Positions 8,779 to 18,906 of a DNA stretch of 64,000 bases are shown one piece after another. The notes beneath the pieces were generated by a model. It did not search any database. It had not been told where the DNA came from and was given only the letters and a program-made list of their open reading frames with translations. The stretch comes from Ochrobactrum sp. Q0168 (lineage in GTDB: Bacteria; Pseudomonadota; Alphaproteobacteria; Rhizobiales; Rhizobiaceae), in contig NZ_JAELXQ010000003.1 in the NCBI RefSeq assembly GCF_016427605.1, positions 186,001-250,000 of the forward strand, in the 5' to 3' direction. The first letter of the stretch is position 1; each line of letters opens with the position of its first letter. Made by a program: the position numbers and the translations under genes.

Positions 8779-10053
8779 ATGCGCGTTGTGCTTGCCAATC
8801 GCTATTTTTATCCGGACCAGTCGGCGACAAGCCGCATGGTCGCCAGTCTCGCGCAGACGCTTGTGGGGGAGGGCATTGAAACGGCGGTTCTGGCCAGCCG
8901 CAGTTTCCATGACAAACGCAAAAAGACCTTGCCCGCGCGCGAGACGATAGACGGCGTCGATGTGCATCGCATCTGGACCTCCGGCTTCGGCCGCGGGAAA
9001 CTAGCGGGACGGGCGGGCGACTATGCCACGTTCCATCTTTCCGCCGCAGCCTGGTTCGCGACCCATGCCCGCAAGGACGATCTCTGCGTGATTTGCACCG
9101 ATCCGCCCTTGCTGTCGGTTTCGGCGGCGCTGCCGATCCGGCTTCGGCGGGCAAAGCTCGTCAACTGGGGGATGGACCTTTTCCCGGAAACGGCGATCGA
9201 GCTTGGATTGGTCAAACCGGGCAGCGCTTCGGCAAGGCTGGCCCTGGCGCTGCGCAACTGGTCCATGCGCCAATCGGCGCTGACGATCTGCCCGATTGAG
9301 CGCATGTCGCGCTATCTCTCTTCAACGGGCATAGCGCGCGAGAAATTGAGCGTTGTACATCATTGGGCGGATCGCAACGAGATCATGCCGGTGGCGCCTT
9401 CGGAAAATCCGCTGCGCCGCGCATGGGGACTGGGGCGCAAATTCGTCATCGGCTATTCTGGAAATTTCGGGCGAGCCCATGAATTCCAGACCGTTCTCGA
9501 TGCTGCCGAACGGCTCAAACATATGAAAAGCATCATTTTCCTTATGATCGGTGAAGGGCAGCAACGGGGTTTTGTCGAAAGCGAAGTCAAACGGCGCGGT
9601 TTGACAAATGTGATGATGAAGCCGTTTCAGCCGGTCGAAAGACTTTCCGAGAGTCTCGGTGCCGCCAATGTGCATCTGGTTTCGCTCAAGCCGGAACTGG
9701 AACATTGTATCGTGCCGAGCAAGTTCTACGGTGTTCTGGCTGCAGGGCGTCCGACGATCTTCATCGGCGACCCCGATGGCGAGATAGGCTCCATCGTTCG
9801 GGATTTCGAATGTGGCGCAGCACTGCGCCCGGGCGAAGTGGATCGTCTGGTTGAAGCCGTTTTGCATATGCGCCATTCGGCGGTTGGTCGCATGACCATG
9901 GGTAACAATGCGCGCTATCTGATGGAAACCGCCTATTCCCGCGAATATGGCGCGGCTATGTGGCAAACGGCGGTGGGGCGGCTGGAAGAGAAAAGCGTGC
10001 CAGCAGCAATGCCGGTTCTGGATCGCAAATTCCAGTCGGGAGAGCTTCTATGA
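8779..10053 (+). CDS. glycosyltransferase family 4 (WcaI/WbuB-like)
   Basis: A 424-residue GT-B enzyme without signal peptide. The N-terminal half opens [20 protein letters not shown]. The C-terminal half carries [19 protein letters not shown] and the donor-binding block [19 protein letters not shown] 8779 is preferred over an in-frame ATG at 8749 because GGGAGACGGGG precedes it. It is the first of three glycosyltransferases joined by 4-base ATGA overlaps. Likely role: adding one sugar to the lipid-linked repeat unit at the cytosolic face of the inner membrane. Donor and acceptor cannot be read. Confidence 0.85.
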   Translation: MRVVLANRYFYPDQSATSRMVASLAQTLVGEGIETAVLASRSFHDKRKKTLPARETIDGVDVHRIWTSGFGRGKLAGRAGDYATFHLSAAAWFATHARKDDLCVICTDPPLLSVSAALPIRLRRAKLVNWGMDLFPETAIELGLVKPGSASARLALALRNWSMRQSALTICPIERMSRYLSSTGIAREKLSVVHHWADRNEIMPVAPSENPLRRAWGLGRKFVIGYSGNFGRAHEFQTVLDAAERLKHMKSIIFLMIGEGQQRGFVESEVKRRGLTNVMMKPFQPVERLSESLGAANVHLVSLKPELEHCIVPSKFYGVLAAGRPTIFIGDPDGEIGSIVRDFECGAALRPGEVDRLVEAVLHMRHSAVGRMTMGNNARYLMETAYSREYGAAMWQTAVGRLEEKSVPAAMPVLDRKFQSGELL

Positions 10054-11288
10054 TGGATGGTTCGATCGTCGTCAGCCAGCTTGGGGCGCGTATGCATTAT
10101 GCCGTACCACGCATTTTTGCCGACCGGCAGCGGCTCGCGCATTTTTATACGGACATTTGCGCCTTGCAGGGCTGGCCGCGTCTGTTGAACGGGTTGCCAC
10201 CAACCATGCTTCCCACTGCCGTACGGCGATTGATTGGACGCGCGCCACAAGGCATCCCGCAGGAGCGGATGACGACTTTTCCAGGCTTCGGCCTGCATTC
10301 GGCCGTGCGCAGGCTTGCCAATCAAACTGGGCCGAAATCAACCGCCAACGCCATATGGGCTGGGCAAAGGTTCGGCCAGCTGGTGGCGGGGAGCGGGTTC
10401 CACGGGGCGAGCGGAGTTTATGCTTTCAGCGGCGAAGCGCTGGAACAACTGACCGCCGCGCGGCAGGCCGGGCTATGGACCGCCGTGGAACAGATGATTG
10501 CGCCGCGCACCGTGGTTGATCAACTGGCCTGCGAAGAGGAAGTGCTTAATCCTGGCTGGCATGTGTCCGCTGCCGACGATGTGCATGCCGATGATTTTGC
10601 AGCACGCGAAAGGGCCGAATGGGCCGTTGCCGACGTTGTGGTCTGTCCGTCGGAATTTGTGGCGCGCCATGTGATCGAGGCCGGATGTCAGCCGGATAAG
10701 GTCGTGGTCGTGCCCTATGGAGTAGACAAGCGCTTTCCGCTCGATCCGTCGCCACGCGTGCCGGGGCCGCTGCGGGTGCTGACGGTTGGCGCGGTGGGAC
10801 TGCGCAAAGGCTCGCCTTATGTCGGCGCTGTTGCGAAGGCGGTGCGGGACATCGCGCAGTTTCGCATGGTCGGGCCGATTGATGTGCAGCCGGAGGCGGT
10901 AGCGGCCCTGTCGGCTAGCGTGGAGCTGACCGGCCCGATCCCGCGCAGCGAAATGCAGGCGCAGTTCGAATGGGCAGATGTGTTCCTGTTGCCGTCGCTC
11001 TGCGAAGGGTCAGCCACTGCCGTCTATGAAGCGCTGGCTGCAGGCCTGCCGGTCATTTGCACGGACAATACCGGCAGCGTTGTGCGGCACGGCGTGGATG
11101 GCTACATCGTGCCGATACGCGATGTGGCCGAGACGGGGGATATTCTCAAACAACTGGCTGGAAATCGGGCCATGTTGGCACGGATGAGCGACAGCGCGCG
11201 CGAACGCGCAGCTGATTATACGGTTGCGCGTTATGGCGAGCGCCTTGTTGCAGCGCTTTCGCAGCACACACGGAGATTGGCGGCATGA
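10050..11288 (+). CDS. glycosyltransferase family 4
   Basis: A 412-residue GT-B protein starting at ATG 10050, which overlaps the previous stop (ATGA). Rossmann-type C-terminal domain with RVLTVGAVGLRKGSPYV and the family signature PSLCEGSATAVYEALAAGLP (E-x7-E type donor site). It resembles WbnH/WsaF-type transferases of surface polysaccharides, but sugar specificity is unknown. The N-terminal third is less typical, so acceptor recognition is probably particular to this locus. Confidence 0.85.
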   Translation: MMDGSIVVSQLGARMHYAVPRIFADRQRLAHFYTDICALQGWPRLLNGLPPTMLPTAVRRLIGRAPQGIPQERMTTFPGFGLHSAVRRLANQTGPKSTANAIWAGQRFGQLVAGSGFHGASGVYAFSGEALEQLTAARQAGLWTAVEQMIAPRTVVDQLACEEEVLNPGWHVSAADDVHADDFAARERAEWAVADVVVCPSEFVARHVIEAGCQPDKVVVVPYGVDKRFPLDPSPRVPGPLRVLTVGAVGLRKGSPYVGAVAKAVRDIAQFRMVGPIDVQPEAVAALSASVELTGPIPRSEMQAQFEWADVFLLPSLCEGSATAVYEALAAGLPVICTDNTGSVVRHGVDGYIVPIRDVAETGDILKQLAGNRAMLARMSDSARERAADYTVARYGERLVAALSQHTRRLAA

Positions 11289-12511
11289 AGATCGTTCACG
11301 TCATCGGTTCCTACGATCCCGCCAAAGGCGGCCCGCAGGCCGTGATTGTCAGGCTGGCGGCGGCACAGGCAGCACTTGGGCACACAGTGACAATCGTCAG
11401 CTATAGCGACGAAGACGTGAACCGCCGCGCCGCGAGGGCCGCCGAAACCATACCGGATTTCGACAAGGTCCATACCCTTCTGTTGCCCATGCCCGATTTG
11501 CGGGAAATGCTGCTGGGAAGTCGCTCGGCAAAGGCCATGGCGCAACTGATCCGCTCGGCGGATATTGTGCATCTTCACGGCGTTTGGGAAACCAATCTGC
11601 TGCGGGCTTCCATGCTGTGCCGGCGGTTTGGTGTGCCTTACTGCATCTGTTGTTGCGGCATGCTCGATGTGTGGAGCATGCAACAGCGGTCTTGGAAGAA
11701 AAAGCTGGCGCTGGCGCTGGCCTTTCGCCGGATGCTGGATGGTGCGTCCTTCATTCAGGCGCTCAACCGCGATGAAATCGAGCTGATGCGGCCATTAGGG
11801 CTGAAGCCGCCAAGCCTGATCATTCCGAATGGCATTTTTCTCAATGAAGTTGAGGGCGACGTCAGCGGCGCAAACAGTGCAACAGTGGCGAAACTGCCAA
11901 ACCGGCGCTTCATTCTGTTTCTGTCGCGGTTGCATTACAAGAAGGGTCTCGACATTCTGGCCGATGCCTATCGCCGGATTGCGCCGATCCTGCCGGATGT
12001 CGATCTGGTGGTTGCAGGACCGGATGGTGGTGCCGAATATGATTTTCGCGAGCAGATTCGCCAATATGGGCTGGGAAAGCGTGTGCATCTGGTAGGCGGT
12101 CTTTATGGTCCAGACAAGATCGCAGCGCTGAAACGGGCGGCCTGCTTTTGTCTGCCCAGTCGGCAGGAGGGGTTCAGCCTGGCCATAACCGAAGCGCTCG
12201 CCTGTGCGGTGCCGGTGGTGATCACGGATGCCTGTCATTTTCCGGAAGTCGCCGAGGCGGAAGCTGGCGTGGTCTGCGCTGTTGATGCTGAGGCCGTTGC
12301 GGCTGGGCTGATGCAGATTCTGGACGATCCCACGCGGGCGGTCTGGATGGGTGAGGCGGGCCACAAGCTGGTGCGTGACAACTACACCTGGCCGCGTATC
12401 GCGGCACAAACTATCGACGCCTATCAGTCCTATCAAAAGCGCAAGACGGGCTCGATCATGGGCGGCAACGGCTATGGCCTCATCCGCGAACGTCGGATGG
12501 GGCCGGTTTAA
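11285..12511 (+). CDS. glycosyltransferase family 4
   Basis: A 408-residue GT-B protein, start overlapping the preceding stop by 4 bases. N-terminal MKIVHVIGSYDPAKGGPQAV is the acceptor-side start common to WcaC/WcaL-like enzymes. The C-terminal donor half has LFLSRLHYKKGLDILADAY and PSRQEGFSLAITEALACAVP. It is the last gene of this plus-strand trio and converges on the WcaF-like gene with only 10 bases between the stops. Confidence 0.87.
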   Translation: MKIVHVIGSYDPAKGGPQAVIVRLAAAQAALGHTVTIVSYSDEDVNRRAARAAETIPDFDKVHTLLLPMPDLREMLLGSRSAKAMAQLIRSADIVHLHGVWETNLLRASMLCRRFGVPYCICCCGMLDVWSMQQRSWKKKLALALAFRRMLDGASFIQALNRDEIELMRPLGLKPPSLIIPNGIFLNEVEGDVSGANSATVAKLPNRRFILFLSRLHYKKGLDILADAYRRIAPILPDVDLVVAGPDGGAEYDFREQIRQYGLGKRVHLVGGLYGPDKIAALKRAACFCLPSRQEGFSLAITEALACAVPVVITDACHFPEVAEAEAGVVCAVDAEAVAAGLMQILDDPTRAVWMGEAGHKLVRDNYTWPRIAAQTIDAYQSYQKRKTGSIMGGNGYGLIRERRMGPV

Positions 12512-12521
12512 CCGGCAATCA

Positions 12522-13127
12522 TCACACTGTTTTCCGTCTTTGCCGCACGGCCTTTGCCGGGTTTCCGGCATAGACGGTCCATGGTTCCATATCCCGGAAA
12601 CTGACGCCACGCGCGCCAAGCACTGCGCCTTCACCCACAGTCACACCGGGGCCGACAAACGCTTCAGCGGCGATCCAGCCATGCGGGCCGATATGGATCG
12701 GCGATGCGGTGAGCAGAAAATCGGCGCGATCGATATCGTGGCCCGCCGTGCAGAGATGCGCGCCTTGCGAGATGATGGCAAAGGGCGCCAGCGTGACATT
12801 GGCGACATTGTAGCACTGCGCGCCGGGACCAAGCGAGGAATGCGCGCCCATGATGAGATTGCCCGGCCACCAGATGCGGGCGCTGCCGCGCACGATCGCT
12901 GTCTTGTGGATTTTCGCACCGAACAGCCGCAGCACCATGCCGCGCCAGCGCCAGAGAAACGAGGGCGTCCAAGCGGCGAGCGCCAGCCACGTCATTTGCC
13001 AGCCAAGACGCTGTAGTCGATGCTGCAAAGTGAATGTCGCTCCGCCTTCCAGCGGACGCGAGGCATCTTTTCGTCCCACGATGGGCGCTGCGGATCGGGA
13101 GCGGGGGTGATTGGGCATGACGGTCAT
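12522..13127 (-). CDS. WcaF-like colanic-acid-type acetyltransferase (left-handed beta-helix)
   Basis: A 201-residue hexapeptide-repeat acyltransferase. After an amphipathic N-terminal region (..LGWQMTWLALAAWTPSFLWR..) it shows hexapeptide turns (IWWPGNLIMGAHSSLGPGA, VTLAPFAIISQGAHLCT) and the end block FVGPGVTVGEGAVLGARGV, GNPAKAV. H129-type residues in TAGHDID fit the acetyl-CoA-dependent active site. Expected job: O-acetylation of a sugar in the polymer repeat. It is the last gene of the minus-strand operon 17060-12522 and starts 6 bases after the polymerase stop. Confidence 0.85.
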   Translation of the reverse strand: MTVMPNHPRSRSAAPIVGRKDASRPLEGGATFTLQHRLQRLGWQMTWLALAAWTPSFLWRWRGMVLRLFGAKIHKTAIVRGSARIWWPGNLIMGAHSSLGPGAQCYNVANVTLAPFAIISQGAHLCTAGHDIDRADFLLTASPIHIGPHGWIAAEAFVGPGVTVGEGAVLGARGVSFRDMEPWTVYAGNPAKAVRQRRKTV

Positions 13128-13133
13128 GATGGG

Positions 13134-14417
13134 TCATCCCCGGATGAGTTGCGGTATCGACCCGGAAGGCGATACCGGCAAGTGGACGGAGCGGTTGCGA
13201 ATGACGCAGACGGACAGGATGGGAATGAGAAACAGGGCCATGTGTATCCACACTGTGATCACCCAGTCGGTCTGATGCGAGATAGCATGCATGGCAGGCA
13301 CGATGGAAAACATATAGACCAGCTGTCCGAGCATCTCGCCCGCCATGGCCGTTTCCCAGAGGCGTCGTATTACCCAGGCCAGCAGCAGGAATTTCAGCGC
13401 GCCGAAATACCAGAATGATGAAAAGGCGTCGATCAGCCCGGTTTCGGTCGTGCCGGTCAGCGGATTGTAGTTACGGTCGGGCTTCGGTGTGGACAGATAA
13501 AGGCTGTCCTTGATCTGGCCGCCGACAAACTGCGCGGGCACATAGGTGAAGACCACCCGGTTCCAGTGGAACTTGCCGTAATCGAACTCCAGTCGCCTGT
13601 CGATCTCGTCCATACGCAGCACGGCATTGCGCATTTCAGGACCGCCGCGTTCCAGTGTTTCCTCGAAATTGGCTGCATAGTCGATATCGAGAATCTGGTC
13701 GAGGACGAAGCCCGATGCGGCACGCGTCACCTGACGGTAATCGCCCATGCTGGTCATCAGGAATGTGCCTGCAAGAATGCCGATGAACATCAATGTGCGA
13801 GGCACAACCCAGCGCCGGTAGAACCAGAAAGCAAGCAGAAACATCAACAGAAGCTGGATAGCCTCGGCGCGCTTGCCGGTGACGACAATGCGGTCGAGAT
13901 AAAACACCAGATCGAACAGGATGATGCCCAATGCAAGCCATGAGCTGCGCCGGGCAAAGCAAAGCAGCGCAATTGCGAGACCATAGGGCATGAGCTGCGC
14001 GAAGAAGAGCCAGATAACGGGCATCCCGGTCATCTGCACGCCGATGGACACTTCGCCCGGTAGGCGGCTCAGAAGGAAATAGAAGGATGCGCCGAACACC
14101 GACAGCCCGGCAGCAGCCCATAAAAGCCGCCTTTCGCTGAAGCTCATGGTCAGGAATTTTATCGGACGGTTGCCCATCTGCCAGCCGAGCGCCAGAGCAA
14201 GCAGGGCCAATATGCCCATCACCATGGTTTTCGCATAGGCGCCTGCGGGTATGAACTGGTCATACACCAGTGCTGGAACTTGCGGCAGGATGAAACCGAA
14301 GGTCATTACGCCGGCCAGAAAAGGAAACTGGTACATGCGTTCAGGCCGTCCCAGAAAGCCGGTAGCTAGAAATGCCACAACAAGAAGGACGAAAATCCAA
14401 GTCAGTGAAAGGTTCAC
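13134..14417 (-). CDS. O-antigen/exopolysaccharide polymerase (Wzy-like)
   Basis: A 427-residue polytopic membrane protein with roughly ten hydrophobic helices and a larger soluble loop in the middle (about 220-320, containing ..ERGGPEMRNAVLRMDEIDRR..). Wzy proteins share little sequence; topology, length and position between a WecA-type transferase, Wzx and Wzz support the call. It would polymerise lipid-linked repeat units on the periplasmic side. The start overlaps the previous stop by 4 bases. Confidence 0.75.
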   Translation of the reverse strand: MNLSLTWIFVLLVVAFLATGFLGRPERMYQFPFLAGVMTFGFILPQVPALVYDQFIPAGAYAKTMVMGILALLALALGWQMGNRPIKFLTMSFSERRLLWAAAGLSVFGASFYFLLSRLPGEVSIGVQMTGMPVIWLFFAQLMPYGLAIALLCFARRSSWLALGIILFDLVFYLDRIVVTGKRAEAIQLLLMFLLAFWFYRRWVVPRTLMFIGILAGTFLMTSMGDYRQVTRAASGFVLDQILDIDYAANFEETLERGGPEMRNAVLRMDEIDRRLEFDYGKFHWNRVVFTYVPAQFVGGQIKDSLYLSTPKPDRNYNPLTGTTETGLIDAFSSFWYFGALKFLLLAWVIRRLWETAMAGEMLGQLVYMFSIVPAMHAISHQTDWVITVWIHMALFLIPILSVCVIRNRSVHLPVSPSGSIPQLIRG

Positions 14418-15034
14418 AGCCCGCTCCCCGTCGATTTACAGATTGCTGACGTGGCAAGCGGCGGGCCGTGCCCGGTCAGATCCTGCGGGAAGATTCGGCC
14501 GGACAGCAGATACCAGCCAAGCTTTATATATTCCTTGGCGATGACCTCCACATCGGTGCGCGTGGTGGGAAAGCCGATATGTTCGTCGCTGTCATTGACT
14601 GGCGCGGACACGAAATGCATTTGCGGGCAAACCGCGCGAAAGCTCGCGATCGCGCGGCGCGAGTGATACCAGTTGGTGACGATAAGCGCGCTCTTCGCAT
14701 TGATTTCACGCATCATCGGGGCGGAATAGCGCGCATTCTGCCAGGTGCTGCCCGAATAGCATTCCACGAAAATGGCCGATGGCGGCACACCTTCGCGCAC
14801 CATGATCTGCTTGTTGAACAGGCAATCGCCGTCGCCGGTAACGAGGATATAGGGCGAGCGCCCTTCCTTCCAAAATCGTGCCGCTTGTTCCGCGCGAGGG
14901 GGACCGTCACCGCCCGGCACGACGATCACGTCCGCCCGGCTGCCATCGTCCGGCAGTGCCAGCAACGGTTCTGAGAAGAACAGGGCGGCCAGTCCAAAGA
15001 ACACGGCGCAGGGCAGAAGGGCGAGCAACATCAT
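14414..15034 (-). CDS. YdcF/ElyC-family (DUF218) membrane-anchored protein
   Basis: A 206-residue protein with an N-terminal membrane anchor (about 1-24) and a DUF218 domain: DVIVVPGGDGPPRAEQAARF, YILVTGDGDCLF, and SALIVTNWYHSRRA. Members such as ElyC and SanA act in envelope polysaccharide or lipid-carrier metabolism; exact chemistry is unsettled. Coupled by 4-base overlaps both to the upstream GT2 gene and to the polymerase, so a direct part in repeat-unit handling is likely. Confidence 0.75.
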   Translation of the reverse strand: MMLLALLPCAVFFGLAALFFSEPLLALPDDGSRADVIVVPGGDGPPRAEQAARFWKEGRSPYILVTGDGDCLFNKQIMVREGVPPSAIFVECYSGSTWQNARYSAPMMREINAKSALIVTNWYHSRRAIASFRAVCPQMHFVSAPVNDSDEHIGFPTTRTDVEVIAKEYIKLGWYLLSGRIFPQDLTGHGPPLATSAICKSTGSGL

Positions 15035-15918
15035 ACCATATGTCGCTCCGGTTCGTTCGCGTCCAGCGGTCGCTGCTGGACCGAAGCGCGGGCGGCCTGC
15101 GCATTCGGGCGACTGCGCTGCTCTTCCATTTTCACGACGATCATGAACTCATAGGCTGCAAGCAGGCGGCAATAGAGATAGCCGGGCTTGCCATCGAGAA
15201 AACCGCGCCGCAGCACATACATGTAGAAAAAACGCAGGCTTGGACGGAAAGGCATGTTGTAGGAAAGCGATTTCAGCGCGCGCCGCCGTCTTTCCGGCTC
15301 GGTGGAGAAAATTCCGCCCCAGTCGATGCGCCGTTCCAGAAGGCGCGCCGCAGAAAGGTCGGCTTCGACAGACGAGTAGCGGTTGTGTTTCGCGTACCAG
15401 GCTTCCAGCCCCTTGTTGAAGCTGTAATGGATGAAATGCGCCTGCAATTCGCCGCCCGGTCCGCCGCTGGCGCGCGAATGCACCGAGCGCTCGAAGCGGA
15501 CCCGGTCGGGTCTGACAAGGCGGGTTATCCATGTCGGGTAAAGGCTCGCATGGCGGATCCAGCGCCCCATGAACATGTTCTTGTAGCGCGCCTTGAAGAA
15601 CACTTCCGGTCGGTCTGGGTCGGCGGCAATCGCCAGCATTTCGTCGCGCAGGTCCGGCGGCGTGATTTCATCGGCGTCAGGCGTATAGACCCAGCCATGC
15701 TTGAACTTGATTTCCGTCAGCCCATACATGCGCTGGCGGTCCTCCGTGTCATAGGCGTGGCTGTAGACGCGCGCGCCCGCAGCCTTGGCGATTTCCACGG
15801 TACGGTCGGTGCTGAATGAATCGAGCACCACGATATCGTCGCACCAGGCAAGCGATTCCAGACAAGCGGGCAGGTTCATTTCCTCGTTGAATGTCATGAT
15901 AAGCGCGGAAACGGTCAT
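15031..15918 (-). CDS. glycosyltransferase family 2 (WaaE/KdtX-like)
   Basis: A 295-residue GT-A enzyme. Start ATG 15918 overlaps the stop of the WecA-type gene (ATGA); the open frame runs further upstream but that part is the shadow of the neighbour. Motifs: SALIMTFNEEMNLPACLESL, VVLDSFSTDRTVEIA, and the metal-binding TPDADE. The layout, with a short C-terminal helical part, matches WaaE/KdtX-like inverting transferases of LPS or EPS. It acts on the cytosolic face. Confidence 0.87.
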   Translation of the reverse strand: MTVSALIMTFNEEMNLPACLESLAWCDDIVVLDSFSTDRTVEIAKAAGARVYSHAYDTEDRQRMYGLTEIKFKHGWVYTPDADEITPPDLRDEMLAIAADPDRPEVFFKARYKNMFMGRWIRHASLYPTWITRLVRPDRVRFERSVHSRASGGPGGELQAHFIHYSFNKGLEAWYAKHNRYSSVEADLSAARLLERRIDWGGIFSTEPERRRRALKSLSYNMPFRPSLRFFYMYVLRRGFLDGKPGYLYCRLLAAYEFMIVVKMEEQRSRPNAQAARASVQQRPLDANEPERHMV

Positions 15919-17060
15919 GTCGTGGTCCCCGGAAATGTGAGATTGGTTTTGGCCGTCTTGGCTGTCTCGGCGATTGTCGCGGCAACGGCGACAGCGGGAC
16001 GTGGGCCTCGGGTCATGCGCAGCACGAAGAGCGTGTGCAGTACCGCTGGCAGCAAAAGCAAAACCAGCATGACCCATGCAGGCACACCGGTTCGGATCGC
16101 GATATAGGCGACGGCTCCGGCAAGCAGATTGAGCGCCACCACGGCCATGGCCGTCTGCCCGCAGCTCAGCCCCGCATCCATCAACAGGTGATGCAGATGC
16201 TGGCGGTCGGCGGAAAACGGGCTGCGTCGCACGGCGAGCCTGCGGATGATAAGGCTCAGCGTATCGATGACGGGAACGGCGACGACCCACAGCAGAACAG
16301 GGAAGGCGATGGCGGGTTCTCCACTTGCGAGGATGAGGGTTGTGCCCGCAAGGGCCGCACCCAGAAGGGTGCTCCCGCCATCGCCTAGGAAGAGGCTGGC
16401 CTTCGTGCGCCAGTGGTGACGCATATTGAAGACGAGAAAGCCGAGGCACGCCGCCGCGAGCGCCAGCGTCTGAAGGCCGAGCCGATGCTGTCCAAAGTCG
16501 AAGCCGATTACGGCAAGCCAGAAAAAGGCGGCGGCACTGGATGCGCCTGCCAGCCCATCCACGCCGTCACTCATATTGACCGCGTTGATAAGGCCGACGA
16601 TGAAAGCCAGTGCCAGCAGCAGGAAAAGAGGCCCCACCAGAAAGACGCTGCCGCCGTCTGCGGTCAGGCCCGAAGGCCAGCCAATATTCGTGCCTAGACT
16701 GAGCCGCTCCATATCGGACATGCCGATGATCAGCGCCGCAGCCAAAAGCTGGATAGTCAGACGTGGCGTGACGGGCAGGTTGAACCGGTCGTCCACCACG
16801 CCTGTTACAAGAACCAGCGCCAGACCGGGCAGCAGTTGCAGCATATTGGCTTGCTGGGACGCGCCATGCACAATCGAGGCGGCGATGGCGAAGGCCAGAA
16901 AAATCGCGATGCCACCACAAAGCGGCACTGCACCCTCATGCCGCTTTCGGTCGTCCGGAATGTCGATGAGATACCATTCGCGGGCCAGTTCACGGAAGCC
17001 GATGCAAAAGGCGACCGAGAGAACGAAGGCCAGAAGCGTGATCCAGGAAAGATTGCTCAT
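15915..17060 (-). CDS. undecaprenyl-phosphate sugar-1-phosphate transferase (WecA/TagO family)
   Basis: A 381-residue polytopic protein with about 10-11 transmembrane helices. Family motifs: VVDDRFNLP (Asp pair), INAVNMSDGVDGLAG, FLGDGGS, and HLHHLLMDAG. It transfers a sugar-1-phosphate, most likely an N-acetylhexosamine, from UDP to undecaprenyl phosphate and so starts the repeat unit. Start ATG 17060 has GGAGGA just upstream. It is the first gene of the five-gene minus-strand operon with GT2, YdcF-like, Wzy and WcaF-like genes. Confidence 0.9.
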   Translation of the reverse strand: MSNLSWITLLAFVLSVAFCIGFRELAREWYLIDIPDDRKRHEGAVPLCGGIAIFLAFAIAASIVHGASQQANMLQLLPGLALVLVTGVVDDRFNLPVTPRLTIQLLAAALIIGMSDMERLSLGTNIGWPSGLTADGGSVFLVGPLFLLLALAFIVGLINAVNMSDGVDGLAGASSAAAFFWLAVIGFDFGQHRLGLQTLALAAACLGFLVFNMRHHWRTKASLFLGDGGSTLLGAALAGTTLILASGEPAIAFPVLLWVVAVPVIDTLSLIIRRLAVRRSPFSADRQHLHHLLMDAGLSCGQTAMAVVALNLLAGAVAYIAIRTGVPAWVMLVLLLLPAVLHTLFVLRMTRGPRPAVAVAATIAETAKTAKTNLTFPGTTT

Positions 17061-17398
17061 GTCTCCTCCGAGGCGCGAAAGCGGGTCTACCGTTCTTTTT
17101 CCTTGCTGTAATTTCCCAACAAAACCGCGCCGCGAATCCATTTGGGATGTTCTGGAATTTTTACCCGGTCAGATGGGGTCCCACGACTTGGCTTTAGAGC
17201 GAGCGCCATACCCCTTTCAGGTCAGGCGCTAATACCATCGGTGACATTTCCCACGGCAGGCGAAAGGCTATTCTGAAAGGTGCCGGGGAACCGGGTGGAC
17301 TTTCCGCCCGGCACGGTTGCGAGGGGGTATCGCATCTTGAAGAACTGTCTGACGAAAATGTTGGCGCTCCCGGTGTCCTTCGTTACACGGAGCCGATC
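17061..17398. other. divergent promoter region between the WecA-type and Wzx genes
   Basis: 338 bases without a gene separating two divergent operons, so it should hold both promoters. Sequence is mixed; I see no long palindrome and cannot place -35/-10 boxes with confidence. A purine-rich segment GAGGGGG lies near 17321, too far from ATG 17399 to serve as its ribosome-binding site. Confidence 0.4.
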
Positions 17399-18895
17399 AT
17401 GAAAAACCATCGCAGAGGCTTCGTGATTGCCACGCTTGAGCAATATGCCGGACTGCTGTGCAATTTTCTGACTGTCGTTGCGGTTTCGCGTTTTCTGGGC
17501 CCGTCCGAGACCGGCATGGGCATTGTGGGCCTCAGTGTCGCGGCGATTGTGTTTTCGCTGCGCGAATTTGCGAGCGCCGAATTCCTGATCCGGATAGAAA
17601 AGGTCGAGGATCGCGATATCCAGACGGCATTCACATTTTTGATGAGCGTGACGCTGGTGCTGGCCGCAGCGCTCTTTCTGGCGCGCGACTATTTCGCCGT
17701 CACCTATCACGACCCCATGCTTTCACTCTTTCTCACAGTCACCATCATCGCGGCGGTGATTGAAAGCGTTTCATTGCCGGTTGTCGCGCTGTTGCGCCGC
17801 GACATGGCCTTCGGCGCTCTGGCGCGCATTCGCACGGCAGGTTCGGTTTGCGGCGCAGTCGTCACGATCGCAATGGCCTGGTGGGGTTTCGGTCATATGT
17901 GCTTCGCATTTGGATCGTTGGCTGCGGCGGCAGTCACCACCGCGTTTGCGGCAGCGCTCTATCCATTGGCCCGCCTATTGCGCCCGTCGCTTGCCAGCAT
18001 CGGGACGGCATGGCAATTCAGCATGTATCTCGGCAGCAGTGCGGGGTTGAGCAAGATTTGCGAGACGTTTCCGCAGCTTATGCTGGGACGCTTCATGCCC
18101 GCCGCATCCGTCGGTATCTATAATCGCGCCAGCACATTGAGCGGTTTGCCCGACCGGGTGTTTCTGTCGGCGATCTTCACGGTCGCTTTTCCGATGCTTT
18201 CCGATCAGGTGCGGGCGGGGGCGGATATAGCGCAATCCTATGTGCGTGCCTTGTCCTATATTTCCGTTGTTTATTGGCCCGCGCAGGCGCTGCTGGCGCT
18301 GCTGGCCTTTCCGGCGGTCCATCTCGTTCTTGGGCCCGACTGGTATGGAGCGACATCAATTGTCGCCATCATGTGCCTATCCAGCATGTTCTGGTTTTCG
18401 GTGGTGCTGACCTATCCGTTGTTGATGGCGCTAGGTGCCAATCGTGATGCCTTCATATCCAATCTGATTTCTCGCATGGTGACGGCGGTCATTCTTTGCG
18501 TCGCCGCCTACCATGGCCTGATGGCAGTGGCGCTCAGCCTGTTCATCAGCACACCATTCCAGATGGTTGTTTCCGTGGTCTATGTGCGCAAGCACGTACC
18601 GTTTTCCTACCGGATGCTGGGGGCAGAATTATTGCGCAGCGGTTTTGTCACGCTGTTAACCCTGGCTATTCCGTTCGCAATGATTGCTGCTGCTGGCACA
18701 TTGGAAGTTCATTGGGGCTTGGGTTTTGCCATCGGCCTTGCTGGTGTCGTAAGCTGGATGGGCGCTGTGCTGATCACGCGCCATCCTTTTGCATCGGAAA
18801 TCTCACCGATCCTTGGATGGGCGCGCAGCAAAGTTTCAGGTCGTCTTGGCCGATTTGGGCGCGGGCGCTTTCCCACCTCCACGCCAGCTGAATAA
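17399..18895 (+). CDS. Wzx-type lipid-linked oligosaccharide flippase
   Basis: A 498-residue membrane protein of the polysaccharide-transport (MATE-like MOP) superfamily, with about 12-14 hydrophobic helices. It opens ATLEQYAGLLCNFLTVVAVS and shows the typical ..SAGLSKICETFPQLMLGRF.. half-repeat. It would move the completed undecaprenyl-linked repeat unit across the inner membrane for Wzy. The next gene, a GT2, begins 11 bases downstream. Confidence 0.88.
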   Translation: MKNHRRGFVIATLEQYAGLLCNFLTVVAVSRFLGPSETGMGIVGLSVAAIVFSLREFASAEFLIRIEKVEDRDIQTAFTFLMSVTLVLAAALFLARDYFAVTYHDPMLSLFLTVTIIAAVIESVSLPVVALLRRDMAFGALARIRTAGSVCGAVVTIAMAWWGFGHMCFAFGSLAAAAVTTAFAAALYPLARLLRPSLASIGTAWQFSMYLGSSAGLSKICETFPQLMLGRFMPAASVGIYNRASTLSGLPDRVFLSAIFTVAFPMLSDQVRAGADIAQSYVRALSYISVVYWPAQALLALLAFPAVHLVLGPDWYGATSIVAIMCLSSMFWFSVVLTYPLLMALGANRDAFISNLISRMVTAVILCVAAYHGLMAVALSLFISTPFQMVVSVVYVRKHVPFSYRMLGAELLRSGFVTLLTLAIPFAMIAAAGTLEVHWGLGFAIGLAGVVSWMGAVLITRHPFASEISPILGWARSKVSGRLGRFGRGRFPTSTPAE

Positions 18896-18906
18896 GGAGA
18901 TCAAGG

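Noticed and set aside
8516..9154. Extension of gmd upstream by about 210 codons
   Set aside because: This part runs antisense through the start of the GT4 gene and is rich in Arg/Ser/Pro; the TTG at 8515 with GGAGGG gives the normal family length.
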